Source of the DNA: Comamonadaceae bacterium
GTDB taxonomy: Bacteria; Pseudomonadota; Gammaproteobacteria; Burkholderiales; Burkholderiaceae_C
DNA: 64,000 bases
Direction: 5' to 3'
Assembly (NCBI GenBank): GCA_947450675.1
Contig: CANFWI010000003.1
Span: 50,186-114,185, forward strand
Shown here piece by piece: positions 1 through 8,297 of this stretch. Positions within the stretch are counted from its first letter, which is position 1. The number at the start of each line of letters is the position of its first letter. Both the position numbers and the translations under genes were made by a program. The notes beneath the pieces were generated by a model. It searched no databases, had not been told where the DNA came from, and saw only the letters and a program-made list of their open reading frames with translations.

Positions 1-58
1 GAAAAGCTAAGGAAGTAGAGCGCGGCTGACGTCTGTTGATCGTCCACGGAAACCGACC

Positions 59-532
59 TCAAGCGTTAGTTGCTTGCAGACCCCAGCGGGCCAGCGCCGC
101 ATCGTCGCTGACGCGGGCATCGACCCAGCGGGCACCGGCAGGCGTTTCTTCTTTTTTCCAAAAGGGCGCTTGCGTCTTCAGGTAGTCCATGAGGAACTCA
201 CAGGCCTGAAAACTCTCGCCGCGGTGCGCCGAGGTGACGGCCACCAAGACGATTTGGTCTAGCGGCTGTAGCAACCCAACGCGGTGGATCACCCGGGCCG
301 CGAAGATGTCAAAGCGCGCCATCGCCGCATCGATCATGGCCTCAATGGCTTTTTCGGTCATGCCCGGGTAGTGCTCCAGCTCCAGCGTGGCGACCTGGTC
401 ACCCGCGTTGCGGTCACGCACCGTGCCGACAAAACTACACACCGCACCGACGCGTTTATCGCTTGCCCGCAGCGCCGCAATTTCGGTAGAAAGATCGAAG
501 TCTTCGGTTTGAACGGCGACCCGGGCCAACAT
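59..532 (-). CDS. moaE: Molybdopterin synthase catalytic subunit MoaE
   Basis: Large subunit of molybdopterin synthase, which inserts two sulfurs into cyclic pyranopterin monophosphate to make molybdopterin in the cytoplasm. The 157-residue product has the full family length (about 150). The conserved segment MDYLKTQAPFWKKE places Lys119 and Lys126 at the same positions as the active-site lysines of E. coli MoaE, and the SAHRGESF motif precedes it. The gene is last in the leftward block alaA-hom-thrC-mobB-moeA-moaD-moaE and begins one base after moaD ends, so the two subunits are co-translated. The cofactor is needed by the formate dehydrogenase encoded at the other end of this window. The 58 bases between its stop and the window edge show no gene or terminator. 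Confidence 0.96.
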   Translation of the reverse strand: MLARVAVQTEDFDLSTEIAALRASDKRVGAVCSFVGTVRDRNAGDQVATLELEHYPGMTEKAIEAMIDAAMARFDIFAARVIHRVGLLQPLDQIVLVAVTSAHRGESFQACEFLMDYLKTQAPFWKKEETPAGARWVDARVSDDAALARWGLQATNA

Positions 533-533
533 C

Positions 534-791
534 TCAGCCTCCGGTGACCGGTGGGAAAAAAGCCACTTCGCAGCCTTCTCGCAAAGCGGCTGACTCGTCG
601 CTCATGCTTTGGTCTAGCGCCATGCGCACCGGTTTACCGCGGGCCAGCGCCTGCGCATGCGCCGGGCTGACGGCCAACAACTCGTTGCGCAAGTCGGCCA
701 GCGTGGTGGCCGCGGTCTCGCGTTGCTCAGTGCCCTGCCCCAGTGCCTCACGGATGGAGGCGAAATATTTGACGGTGATTTTCATGGGCAT
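534..791 (-). CDS. moaD: Molybdopterin synthase sulfur carrier subunit MoaD
   Basis: Ubiquitin-like small subunit of molybdopterin synthase; its C-terminal glycine is thiocarboxylated and donates sulfur to MoaE. The 85-residue product ends in the diagnostic Gly-Gly (FFPPVTGG), and the N-terminal KITVKYFASIREALG is typical of the beta-grasp fold. Two in-frame ATGs lie six bases apart (791 and 785). The second would give the usual MKITVKYF start and may be the real one, since neither has a strong ribosome site. It lies between moeA and moaE in the molybdenum cofactor block, one base from moaE. Confidence 0.95.
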   Translation of the reverse strand: MPMKITVKYFASIREALGQGTEQRETAATTLADLRNELLAVSPAHAQALARGKPVRMALDQSMSDESAALREGCEVAFFPPVTGG

Positions 792-824
792 GCTTCGATG
801 AACTGCAGGAGTCTTGACGGCGGT

Positions 825-2114
825 TCAGGACAGCAAAGCCGAGAATGGAATGTAGCTGACCACATCACCCGGCGCGATGGTTTTGCCTGGCGGGTTGTCA
901 ACCAAGCCATCACCCCACACCGCCGAGGTGAGGACGCCTGAGCTTTGGTTGTCGAACAGCGCCAAACCGCCGCCAGCCAACTGCCGCACGCGCAAAAATT
1001 CACGGCGCTTGTCGGCCTTGGGCCAGCTGAATTGCGCCACCGCCGTCATAGCTTGCGGAGCCAAGGCTGTCACCCCCAAGAGCTTGAGCACAAAGGGGCG
1101 CACCAACAACATGAAGGTCACAAAGCTCGACACCGGGTTGCCGGGCAAACCAATGAAGTGCGCAAACGGGTCTGCACTTGAAGATTGAATGCGGCCATAC
1201 GCAAACGGCTTACCCGGCTTGATGGCCAGCTGCCAGAGCTTGAGCTCGCCCAGCGTCTGCACGGCCGGTTTGATGTGGTCTTCTTCCCCCACCGAGACGC
1301 CACCACTGGTGAGAATCAGGTCGTGTTGCAACGATGCTGCAGCGAGTGCCTGCACCGTCGCGTCAAGTCGATCGGGCACGATACCGAGGTCTGTCACCTC
1401 GCAGCCCAAACGCTTGAGCATGGCGCGCAAGAAAAACCGGTTCGAGTTGTAAATGGCACCCGGCGGCATGTCCGCTGGCGCAACGTCGCCTGGCATCACC
1501 AGCTCATCACCGGTCGAAAACAAGGCCACGCGAACGGGCCGGGTCACTTGCAATTGAGCAAAGCCGATGCTGGCCGCCAGCCCTAAAGCCGCTGGCGACA
1601 GCCGTTGGCCGCGAGCCAAGACCACCGCACCGCGCGCCACGTCTTCGCCTTGGCGCCTGATCCATTGACCGGCGCTGGGGACCGTCAACAAGCGCACGCT
1701 GGCGCTGTCGGTCAAGGCTTCGGTGTCTTCCTGCATGACCACCGCGTCCGCGCCCGGCGGGATCGGTGCACCGGTGAAAATTCGCGCAGCAGCCAAAGGC
1801 TCCAACGCATGGCCATGACTGCCGGCTGGAATCCGCTGGGTCACTTGCAACACATCGGTGGTGGCCAGATCAGCGCTGCGCACGGCGTAACCGTCCATCG
1901 AGCTGTTGTCGTGACCGGGCACGTCGAGGCTGGAGATCAAGTCTTCAGCCAGCACGCGGCCATCGGCATCAAAGGTCGACACGCGTTCAAGGTCGGCCAG
2001 CGACAAAGCCATGGCCAACAACTCAGACAACGCTTCATCCAGCGGGCGCAGGGGCTGTCGAACGGGCACAGGAGATGTCGCAGCAGATTTCAACGGTACG
2101 GCAGGATTGAGCAA
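825..2114 (-). CDS. moeA: Molybdopterin molybdenumtransferase MoeA
   Basis: MoeA inserts molybdate into adenylated molybdopterin to complete the cofactor. The 429-residue product is of normal length. Recognisable parts are the N-terminal MoeA region with the SSMDGYAVRSADL motif near residue 70, the GEDV segment, the MoCF-biosynthesis nucleotide-binding domain with STGDELVMPG and TSGGVSVGEEDH, the LPGNPVSSF motif and a C-terminal beta domain. It is followed after 33 bases by moaD and preceded by mobB with a 12-base gap, so it sits inside the cofactor operon. No defects are visible. Confidence 0.96.
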   Translation of the reverse strand: MLNPAVPLKSAATSPVPVRQPLRPLDEALSELLAMALSLADLERVSTFDADGRVLAEDLISSLDVPGHDNSSMDGYAVRSADLATTDVLQVTQRIPAGSHGHALEPLAAARIFTGAPIPPGADAVVMQEDTEALTDSASVRLLTVPSAGQWIRRQGEDVARGAVVLARGQRLSPAALGLAASIGFAQLQVTRPVRVALFSTGDELVMPGDVAPADMPPGAIYNSNRFFLRAMLKRLGCEVTDLGIVPDRLDATVQALAAASLQHDLILTSGGVSVGEEDHIKPAVQTLGELKLWQLAIKPGKPFAYGRIQSSSADPFAHFIGLPGNPVSSFVTFMLLVRPFVLKLLGVTALAPQAMTAVAQFSWPKADKRREFLRVRQLAGGGLALFDNQSSGVLTSAVWGDGLVDNPPGKTIAPGDVVSYIPFSALLS

Positions 2115-2126
2115 GCTCAGCCCCTT

Positions 2127-2675
2127 TCAAAATTGGTAATTGTCAGCGTCGTAGTCAAAGCGATGCCCATTTTGGACGAGGAACGAAGCCACACTGTCAG
2201 GGTCATTCAAATCCAGCACGGGCAGCAAGGTTGGCACGGGCAGACTGTGCGCAGCATCGGTGGCAATGGCCACGATGAAGGCGTCGTCGGGATAGCGCAC
2301 TGGCAACGGTGCGTAATCGGCCGTGGGTGCCCGCCAAACTTCAATCTTCAGCAAGTCACTGCTTTTGAAACCTTCGACCAACACCCAGTCAACACCGGTG
2401 TACAGCTCAGCAATCAGATGGTGCACGCTGAGCTCGGCTGGTTGCTCAAACTCACGCATGAGGGCTAAGCGTGTATTGGACGCAGCAACCACTTCAAAGG
2501 CGCCGGCTTCGCGGTGCCGCCAGGTGTCTTTGCCGGGCTTGTCGATATCAAATTTGTGGTGGGCGTGCTTGACGATGGAGACCCTAAGACCGCGCATTTT
2601 CAGCGCCGGAATCACCTGTTCAACCAGCGTCGTTTTGCCTGAACCGGAGTAACCGGCGAAGCCGACAACTTTCAT
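2127..2675 (-). CDS. mobB: Molybdopterin-guanine dinucleotide biosynthesis adaptor MobB
   Basis: GTP-binding accessory protein for making the guanine dinucleotide form of the molybdenum cofactor, the bis-MGD form used by formate dehydrogenases. A P-loop GYSGSGKTT lies at residues 8-16, followed by IVKHAHHKFDID, typical of MobB. The open frame extends upstream to 2783, but that stretch is the hairpin repeat at 2687-2766 read as protein. The ATG at 2675 directly gives the family N-terminus MKVVGFAGYSGSGKTT, and I use it (182 residues). The gene lies between thrC and moeA. MobA, the transferase partner, is not in the window. Confidence 0.93.
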   Translation of the reverse strand: MKVVGFAGYSGSGKTTLVEQVIPALKMRGLRVSIVKHAHHKFDIDKPGKDTWRHREAGAFEVVAASNTRLALMREFEQPAELSVHHLIAELYTGVDWVLVEGFKSSDLLKIEVWRAPTADYAPLPVRYPDDAFIVAIATDAAHSLPVPTLLPVLDLNDPDSVASFLVQNGHRFDYDADNYQF

Positions 2676-2686
2676 GCGCAAAACTC

Positions 2687-2766
2687 CGTCACTGCGAGCG
2701 TAGCGCGGCCATCCATCACCGCGTACCGCCGAGATGGATGGCCGCGCTACGCTCGCCATGACGGGA
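2687..2766. repeat. Hairpin repeat, copy 1 (perfect 24-bp arms)
   Basis: Arms 2694-2717 and 2733-2756 are exact reverse complements (24 bp) around a 15-base spacer. Outside them CCGTCA/TGACGG continues the symmetry. The same family occurs at 53177-53239 and 57149-57211 with the same 24-15-24 geometry. It lies between thrC and mobB on one strand and could fold in the transcript, perhaps stabilising mRNA ends or attenuating. There is no adjoining T-run, so it is not a classical terminator. Confidence 0.9.
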
Positions 2767-2845
2767 GCGGTTAACTTCGCCATGACGGATGAGTTTTGCC
2801 GTTGCAGGCTGGATAAAAAGCCATTGGTTCATGAAAAAACTCGGG

Positions 2846-4300
2846 TTAATGCGCATGCTCAGCCACATAAGCCTTGATCAAGGCCACCTCTGGCGGCATG
2901 ATTTTGACGCGCTTGGGCAGGGCTTCGATGCCGTCAAAACCGGGCGGACGCTCAGGCGGGCGACCGAGAGCTTCTTCAATCGTCGCGGCAAACTTGATCG
3001 GCAAAGCGGTCTCCAACACCAGCATCGGGACGCCGGGCGTGAGGTGCTCTCGCGCGACTTTGACGCCGTCGGCGGTGTGTGTGTCGACCACCACGCCAAA
3101 GCGCTGATAGGTCTCGCGAATCGTCTGCAGGCGGTCGGCGTGCGTGCTCTTGCCGCTGACAAAACCGTAGCGCGTTGCCGCTTGCTGAAAAGCCGGGTGG
3201 GCGCTCAAATCGAAAAAGCCTTGGTCGCTGAGTTGGCGACCAAACAAGTCTTGCGTCTGCGCGGCATCACGACCCAGCAAATCAAAGACAAAACGTTCGA
3301 AGTTCGAGGCTTTGGAAATATCCATCGACGGGCTGGAGGTTTCGTGCGTGTCCGCACCTACGCGCACGCGGTAGACACCGGTGCGAAAAAACTCGTCCAG
3401 CACATCGTTCTCGTTGGTTGCTACCACCAGTTGGTGCACCGGCAAACCCATCATGCGGGCCACATGACCAGCACACACATTGCCGAAGTTGCCCGAGGGC
3501 ACGGTGAAGCTGGCTTTGCCGCCAGTCGCTGATTCGGGCAGTTGGAAGTAGCCGGCAAAGTAGTAAACCACCTGCGCCATCAGCCGCGCCCAATTGATTG
3601 AGTTGACGGTGCCGATTTTGTATTGGCGCTTGAACGCCAAGTCGTTAGAGACCGCCTTGACGATGTCTTGGCAGTCATCGAAGACGCCATCGATCGCGAT
3701 GTTATGGATGTTCTCGTCGAGCAAGCTGAACATTTGCGCTTGCTGAAACGGACTCATACGGCCGTTCGGAGATGTCATAAAAACACGAACACCTTTTTTG
3801 CCGCGCATGGCGTATTCAGCCGCGCTGCCGGTGTCACCACTGGTCGCGCCCAAAATATTGAGTTCTTCGTTGCGTCGGGCCAGCTCGTACTCAAACAGGT
3901 TGCCGAGCAGCTGCATGGCCATGTCTTTGAAAGCCAGCGTCGGGCCGTTCGACAAAGCTTCGAGATAAAAACCAGCTTGAGCCGCATCCGTCGCCGCGTC
4001 TTGCAGTTTCTTCAGCGGCACAATTTCGGGGCTGCCAAACACTGCGGCGGTGTAGGTTTTGCGGCACAGCGCCCGCAGATCATCGGCGGGAATATCGTCG
4101 ATGTAGAGCGAGAGAATTTCAAAAGCCAAGTCAGCGTAACCCTGCTTCAGGTAGACCTCGCGCCAGGTCGCCAGCGTGGCAGCGTCAACCACCGGGTAGT
4201 GCTCAGGCAAGTACAAGCCACCGTCAGGCGCCAAGCCTTCCAGCAAAATTTCGCAAAATTGTTTGCGGTCGGTATGACCGCGCGTGGAGAGGTAGCGCAT
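2846..4300 (-). CDS. thrC: Threonine synthase
   Basis: PLP enzyme converting O-phosphohomoserine to threonine, the last step of threonine biosynthesis. At 484 residues it is of the long proteobacterial/fungal type. The N-terminus MRYLSTRGHTDRKQF is typical, and the cofactor lysine is Lys125 in SNGPTLAFKDMAMQ. The phosphate-binding segment GATSGDTGSAAEYAMRG follows, and SVPSGNFGNVCAG-type sequence (here TVPSGNFGNVCAG) lies near residue 270. Its ATG overlaps the stop of hom by one base (TGATG), so the two are translationally coupled. The 170 bases to mobB contain the hairpin repeat. Confidence 0.97.
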   Translation of the reverse strand: MRYLSTRGHTDRKQFCEILLEGLAPDGGLYLPEHYPVVDAATLATWREVYLKQGYADLAFEILSLYIDDIPADDLRALCRKTYTAAVFGSPEIVPLKKLQDAATDAAQAGFYLEALSNGPTLAFKDMAMQLLGNLFEYELARRNEELNILGATSGDTGSAAEYAMRGKKGVRVFMTSPNGRMSPFQQAQMFSLLDENIHNIAIDGVFDDCQDIVKAVSNDLAFKRQYKIGTVNSINWARLMAQVVYYFAGYFQLPESATGGKASFTVPSGNFGNVCAGHVARMMGLPVHQLVVATNENDVLDEFFRTGVYRVRVGADTHETSSPSMDISKASNFERFVFDLLGRDAAQTQDLFGRQLSDQGFFDLSAHPAFQQAATRYGFVSGKSTHADRLQTIRETYQRFGVVVDTHTADGVKVAREHLTPGVPMLVLETALPIKFAATIEEALGRPPERPPGFDGIEALPKRVKIMPPEVALIKAYVAEHAH

Positions 4301-5637
4301 CAGGCCAGCTCCTCCTTGCGGATGCGGGTGATCGGCGCCAGCACCGTCGGCAAACTCTGCATCTGTGCCATGGCCGCGTTCATTTTGGCTTCGACACAGT
4401 CGTGCGTGAGGATGATCAAATCGGTCTGCGTTGAACCTGCACCGCCCACGTCGTCGGCTTCGCGCTGCAGCATGGCGTCAATGCTGATGCCCGCCTCGGC
4501 CAGCAAGCCCGTCACGCGGGCCAACACGCCAGCTTGGTCCGCCACCTTCAGGCGCAGGTAATAGCTGGTCACGACTTCGCTCATCGGCAGAATCGGCGCG
4601 TCGCTCATGGCGTCTGGCTGGAAGGCCAGATATGGCACGCGCTGGGCGGCTTCGGCGCCATGCAAACGCGTGATGTCCACCAAGTCAGCGATCACCGCAC
4701 TGGCCGTCGGCTCACTGCCGGCGCCCTTGCCGTAATACAGCGTGGTACCCAGGGCGTCGGCTTGCACCATGACGGCATTCATCGCGCCCTCGACATTGGC
4801 AATCAAACGCTTGGCCGGCACCAAGCTCGGGTGCACACGCAACTCAACGCCATTGGCCACACGTTTGGTGATGCCTAACAGCTTGATGCGGTAGCCGAGC
4901 TGTTCGGCGTATTGGATGTCTTGTGCGTTGAGCTGGGTGATGCCCTCGACATAGGCTTTGTCAAACTGCACCGGAATGCCGAAAGCGATGGCCGACATGA
5001 TGGTGACCTTGTGGCCGGCGTCCACGCCTTCGATGTCAAAGGTCGGGTCGGCTTCGGCGTAGCCGAGTCGCTGCGCATCCTTGAGGGCGACGTCAAAGTC
5101 CAAGCCTTTGTCGCGCATTTCGCTCAAGATGAAATTCGTTGTGCCGTTGATGATGCCGGCGATCCATTCGATGCGATTGGCCGTCAAGCCTTCGCGCAGC
5201 GCCTTGATGATCGGGATACCGCCAGCGACAGCCGCTTCAAACGCCACCATCACGCCCTTGCGGTGCGCGGCAGCAAAAATCTCCGTGCCATGCACAGCAA
5301 TCAGCGCCTTGTTGGCCGTCACCACGTGCTTGCCGGCCACAATCGCTTCCAGCACCAGTTGGCGCGCAATGCCGTAGCCACCGATCAACTCAATAACGAT
5401 GTCGATTTCAGGGTTGGCGATGACCGCCCGCGCGTCATTCACCACTTGCACGTTGGGACCGACCACCGCTTGCGCGCGCGCCGTGTCGAGGTCTGCCACC
5501 ATGGCGATTTCTATACTGCGGCCTGCACGCCGCAAAATTTCTTCTTGATTGCGCTGCAACACGTTGAAGACACCACTGCCGACGGTTCCAATGCCCAGAA
5601 GGCCCACTTTGATAGGCGCCAGATTGCTTGATTTCAT
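4300..5637 (-). CDS. hom: Homoserine dehydrogenase
   Basis: NAD(P)-dependent reduction of aspartate semialdehyde to homoserine, at the branch to threonine and methionine. The 445-residue product has the Rossmann motif GLLGIGTVGSGV at about residues 12-23, the catalytic segment INGTTNFILSEM near residue 165 with GYAEADPTFDIEG following, and a C-terminal ACT domain (YYLRLKVADQAGVLARV, from about residue 360) for feedback control by threonine. It is the monofunctional form without an aspartokinase domain. It lies 26 bases behind alaA and overlaps thrC, forming a small amino acid operon. Confidence 0.97.
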   Translation of the reverse strand: MKSSNLAPIKVGLLGIGTVGSGVFNVLQRNQEEILRRAGRSIEIAMVADLDTARAQAVVGPNVQVVNDARAVIANPEIDIVIELIGGYGIARQLVLEAIVAGKHVVTANKALIAVHGTEIFAAAHRKGVMVAFEAAVAGGIPIIKALREGLTANRIEWIAGIINGTTNFILSEMRDKGLDFDVALKDAQRLGYAEADPTFDIEGVDAGHKVTIMSAIAFGIPVQFDKAYVEGITQLNAQDIQYAEQLGYRIKLLGITKRVANGVELRVHPSLVPAKRLIANVEGAMNAVMVQADALGTTLYYGKGAGSEPTASAVIADLVDITRLHGAEAAQRVPYLAFQPDAMSDAPILPMSEVVTSYYLRLKVADQAGVLARVTGLLAEAGISIDAMLQREADDVGGAGSTQTDLIILTHDCVEAKMNAAMAQMQSLPTVLAPITRIRKEELA

Positions 5638-5663
5638 GCTTGATTCAGTAAAGTAAAAGAGAT

Positions 5664-6944
5664 TTAGGCCGCAGCTTTGACAGCCTTCAAAGCCGGCACC
5701 GAAAGACTGCGATTCCGGTAGCCTTCCAAGAATTTAGCGACGCGGCCAATGGCTTCGCGCAGGTCAGCTTCGTGTGGCAAAAAGACGATGCGGAAATGGT
5801 CTGGCGATGGCCAATTGAAGCCGGTTCCTTGCACCAGCAAGACCTTGGTTTCTTGCAGCATTTCAAAAATAAATTCTTGGTCATTGGCGATCGGGTACAT
5901 GGCCGGGTCCAGCCGTGGAAACATGTACAACGCAGCGCTCGGCTTGACGCATGTGACACCCGGAATGGCCGTGATCAACTCATGCGCAATGTCGCGCTGG
6001 CGGCGCAAGCGGCCGCCCTCGCCCACCAAGTCGTTGATGCTTTGGTAACCCCCCAGCGCGGTTTGAATCGCCCACTGGCCCGGCACGTTGGCACACAGCC
6101 GCATGCTCGACAGCATGTTCAGGCCTTCGATGTAGTCGCGAGCGCGCTTCTTGTCGCCCGACACCACCAACCAGCCCGCGCGGTAACCGCAGGACCGATA
6201 ACTTTTAGACAGTGAGTTGAAGGTCAGCGTGAGGATGTCGTCCGACAGGCTGGCAATGGCGGTGTGCGTGCGGCCGTCGTACAGCACTTTGTCATAAACC
6301 TCGTCGGCAAAGATCACCAAATCGTGCTGACGCGCCAGCGTGATGATCTCGCGCAGCAGTTCATCAGAGTACAGCGCACCGGTCGGGTTGTTCGGGTTGA
6401 TCACCACGATGCCCTTGGTATTCGGCGTGATCTTGCGTTTGATGTCGGCCAGATCAGGCATCCAACCGTTGGCCTCGTCGCACAGGTAGTGCACCGGCGT
6501 GCCACCCGACAAGCTCACCGCCGCCGTCCACAGCGGATAGTCGGGGGCCGGCAAGAGCAACTCGTCACCGTCGTTGAGCAGCGCATTGGTGGCCATGACG
6601 ATCAACTCACTGGCGCCATTGCCGAGGTAAATATCGTCCAGCGTGACGCCCTTGATGCCCTGCTTCTGCGACTCATGCATGACGGCCTTGCGGGCGCCAA
6701 AAATGCCTTTGGAATCAGAGTACGCGGCCGAGTTGGGCAGGTTGCGGATCATGTCCTGCTGAATTTCTTCAGGGGCGTCAAAGCCAAACACGGCCAGATT
6801 GCCGATATTGAGCTTGATGATCTTTTGGCCTTCTTCTTCCATTTGCCGCGCCGCCTCCATCACCGGGCCACGAATGTCATAGCAGACGTTCGCCAGCTTG
6901 GCTGATTTGGTGATGGGTTTGGCTTGCTTGGATTGGCTTTGCAT
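5664..6944 (-). CDS. alaA: Alanine-synthesising aminotransferase (AlaA-like)
   Basis: Class I/II PLP aminotransferase that makes alanine from pyruvate and glutamate. The 426-residue product closely resembles E. coli AlaA as I recall it: NVCYDIRGPV near residue 19, LNIGN, PAPDYPLWTAAVSLSGG, NPNNPTGALYS and the PLP lysine at Lys247 in SLSKSYRSCGYRAGW. One small difference is IGNLAVFGFDAPEE where AlaA has IGNPAPFGF. In betaproteobacteria this gene commonly precedes hom-thrC, as here. It is the first gene of the leftward block, so its promoter should lie in the 195 bases to 7139, shared with a divergent gene. Confidence 0.93.
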   Translation of the reverse strand: MQSQSKQAKPITKSAKLANVCYDIRGPVMEAARQMEEEGQKIIKLNIGNLAVFGFDAPEEIQQDMIRNLPNSAAYSDSKGIFGARKAVMHESQKQGIKGVTLDDIYLGNGASELIVMATNALLNDGDELLLPAPDYPLWTAAVSLSGGTPVHYLCDEANGWMPDLADIKRKITPNTKGIVVINPNNPTGALYSDELLREIITLARQHDLVIFADEVYDKVLYDGRTHTAIASLSDDILTLTFNSLSKSYRSCGYRAGWLVVSGDKKRARDYIEGLNMLSSMRLCANVPGQWAIQTALGGYQSINDLVGEGGRLRRQRDIAHELITAIPGVTCVKPSAALYMFPRLDPAMYPIANDQEFIFEMLQETKVLLVQGTGFNWPSPDHFRIVFLPHEADLREAIGRVAKFLEGYRNRSLSVPALKAVKAAA

Positions 6945-7139
6945 GAAAAATTCTTTCGCTCAAGTCTTGACCTGAGCCTTGTTGGCGGCAATACAAACGT
7001 CTGCAACCAACCGAATCAAGCCGAATCCATAATTTGACCACATAAAATAACTATTCAAGCGCGGACAAATCGTCAGCATCGCATGCGGAGGATGATCATC
7101 GCCACCGCGCAACCCGCCCTACCAATCTAGAGAAACCCC

Positions 7140-7529
7140 ATGAAACTCCAGCCTGACCGCCTTGACGTCCAGTCCATCCTTGGCTACGGGCCTGGCTGGA
7201 TCGGTCTGGCCAGAAACGGCGTGGCCGAAAAAATTGAGCGCAGCGTCATCATCGGTTCACGCGGTGAGTTGATGGACTGGAATTGCGCCCGATTTGAAGA
7301 CCTCAGTGCGGCGCATTTCGACCAGATGGCAGAGTACCGACCGGAACTGATTCTTTTTGGCAGCGGGACGCGCTTACGCTTTCCAGCACCTGCTTTTTTG
7401 CGCAATTTGATGACCCAGCGCATCGGCATAGAAACCATGGACACCTTGGCCGCTTGCCGAACTTACAACATCTTGGCCGGCGAGGGGCGACATGTCTTGG
7501 CAGCGATGCTGATTGAGCCCGTCAACTGA
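7140..7529 (+). CDS. Mth938-like domain protein (DUF498)
   Basis: 129-residue cytoplasmic protein of the Mth938/Xcc1710-like family, related to the NDUFAF3 assembly factor of mitochondrial complex I. The enzymatic function in bacteria is not settled. Family marks are YGPGWIGLARNG near residue 16, RSVIIGSRGELMDW, PELILFGSGTRLRFP near residue 70, and IGIETMDTLAACRTYNILAGEGRHVLAAMLI at the end. It is divergent from alaA and is followed after 129 bases by the bcp-type peroxiredoxin on the same strand. Nothing in it looks broken. Confidence 0.88.
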   Translation: MKLQPDRLDVQSILGYGPGWIGLARNGVAEKIERSVIIGSRGELMDWNCARFEDLSAAHFDQMAEYRPELILFGSGTRLRFPAPAFLRNLMTQRIGIETMDTLAACRTYNILAGEGRHVLAAMLIEPVN

Positions 7530-7658
7530 CGAGCAGACGGGCAAACACTCTTTCAGAGTAAAATATTGGGTTGCATTAGGCGCAACACTGAGCTTGACAG
7601 CCTCTTTTGCAGCTGAAGGCCAACGGCCAATCACAACTTTTGTCAGGGTCTACGCAGT

Positions 7659-8153
7659 ATGGCAGTCGTCGTTAATAAACTTCTCCCCGAATTTGATGCA
7701 GTCGCCACGGGCGGCCTCAAAGTCTCCAACCAAACCCATTTGGGTAAAGTTGTTGTTCTGTATTTTTACCCCAAGGACAATACCCCGGGCTGCACCACGG
7801 AAGCCATGCAGTTTCGTGACAAGTACAAAGACTTCGTGAAAGCCGGCGCCACGGTTTTCGGTGTGTCCCGCGACAACATGAAGTCTCACGACGAGTTCAA
7901 GTCCAAGCTTGAGCTGCCTTTTGAGCTGATCGCTGACACAGAAGAAAAAATGTGCCACATGTTTGGCGTCGTCAAAAACAAAATCATGTACGGCAAAAAG
8001 GTCAAAGGCATTGAGCGCAGCACTTTTTTGGTTGGCCCTGACGGCCAGCTCAAGGCAGAGTGGCGCGGCCTCAAGGTGCCGGGTCATGTGGAGGACGTCT
8101 TGAAAGCCGTCAAAGAACTGAACAAAGCTGAGAAAGCTGAAAAAGCCGCTTAA
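7659..8153 (+). CDS. bcp: Thioredoxin-dependent peroxiredoxin of the BCP/PrxQ group
   Basis: Peroxiredoxin that reduces hydroperoxides in the cytoplasm. The 164-residue product has the peroxidatic cysteine Cys45 in YPKDNTPGCTTEA. Position 50, where E. coli-type BCP carries its resolving cysteine, is Met; the only other cysteine is Cys99 (EEKMCHMFGV). The enzyme therefore works as a 1-Cys form or uses a non-standard resolving cysteine. The C-terminus ends in a run of KAEKAEKAA. A strong terminator follows at 8241. The gene is probably monocistronic. Confidence 0.93.
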   Translation: MAVVVNKLLPEFDAVATGGLKVSNQTHLGKVVVLYFYPKDNTPGCTTEAMQFRDKYKDFVKAGATVFGVSRDNMKSHDEFKSKLELPFELIADTEEKMCHMFGVVKNKIMYGKKVKGIERSTFLVGPDGQLKAEWRGLKVPGHVEDVLKAVKELNKAEKAEKAA

Positions 8154-8240
8154 TTCGAGCGCACTTCAGGCGCAGGAAACTGTCATTGACGTCGTGCATA
8201 ATGATTTCATGTTGTTGACACGCCAACTGCCCTTCACACC

Positions 8241-8271
8241 AAAGCCGCCCCGGTAACGAGGCGGCTTTTTT
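8241..8271 (+). terminator. Rho-independent terminator after bcp
   Basis: A 9-bp perfect stem AAAGCCGCC / GGCGGCTTT (8241-8249 with 8260-8268) is followed by six T at 8266-8271. It ends transcription of the peroxiredoxin gene 88 bases after its stop and 27 bases before the next start. Confidence 0.9.
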
Positions 8272-8297
8272 GTTTCCGGAATTCTTAACTTCACTCT

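Noticed and set aside
2676..2783. Longer mobB starting at 2783
   Set aside because: The extra 36 residues are the hairpin repeat read as protein; the same peptide-like pattern appears in the other intergenic repeat copies.
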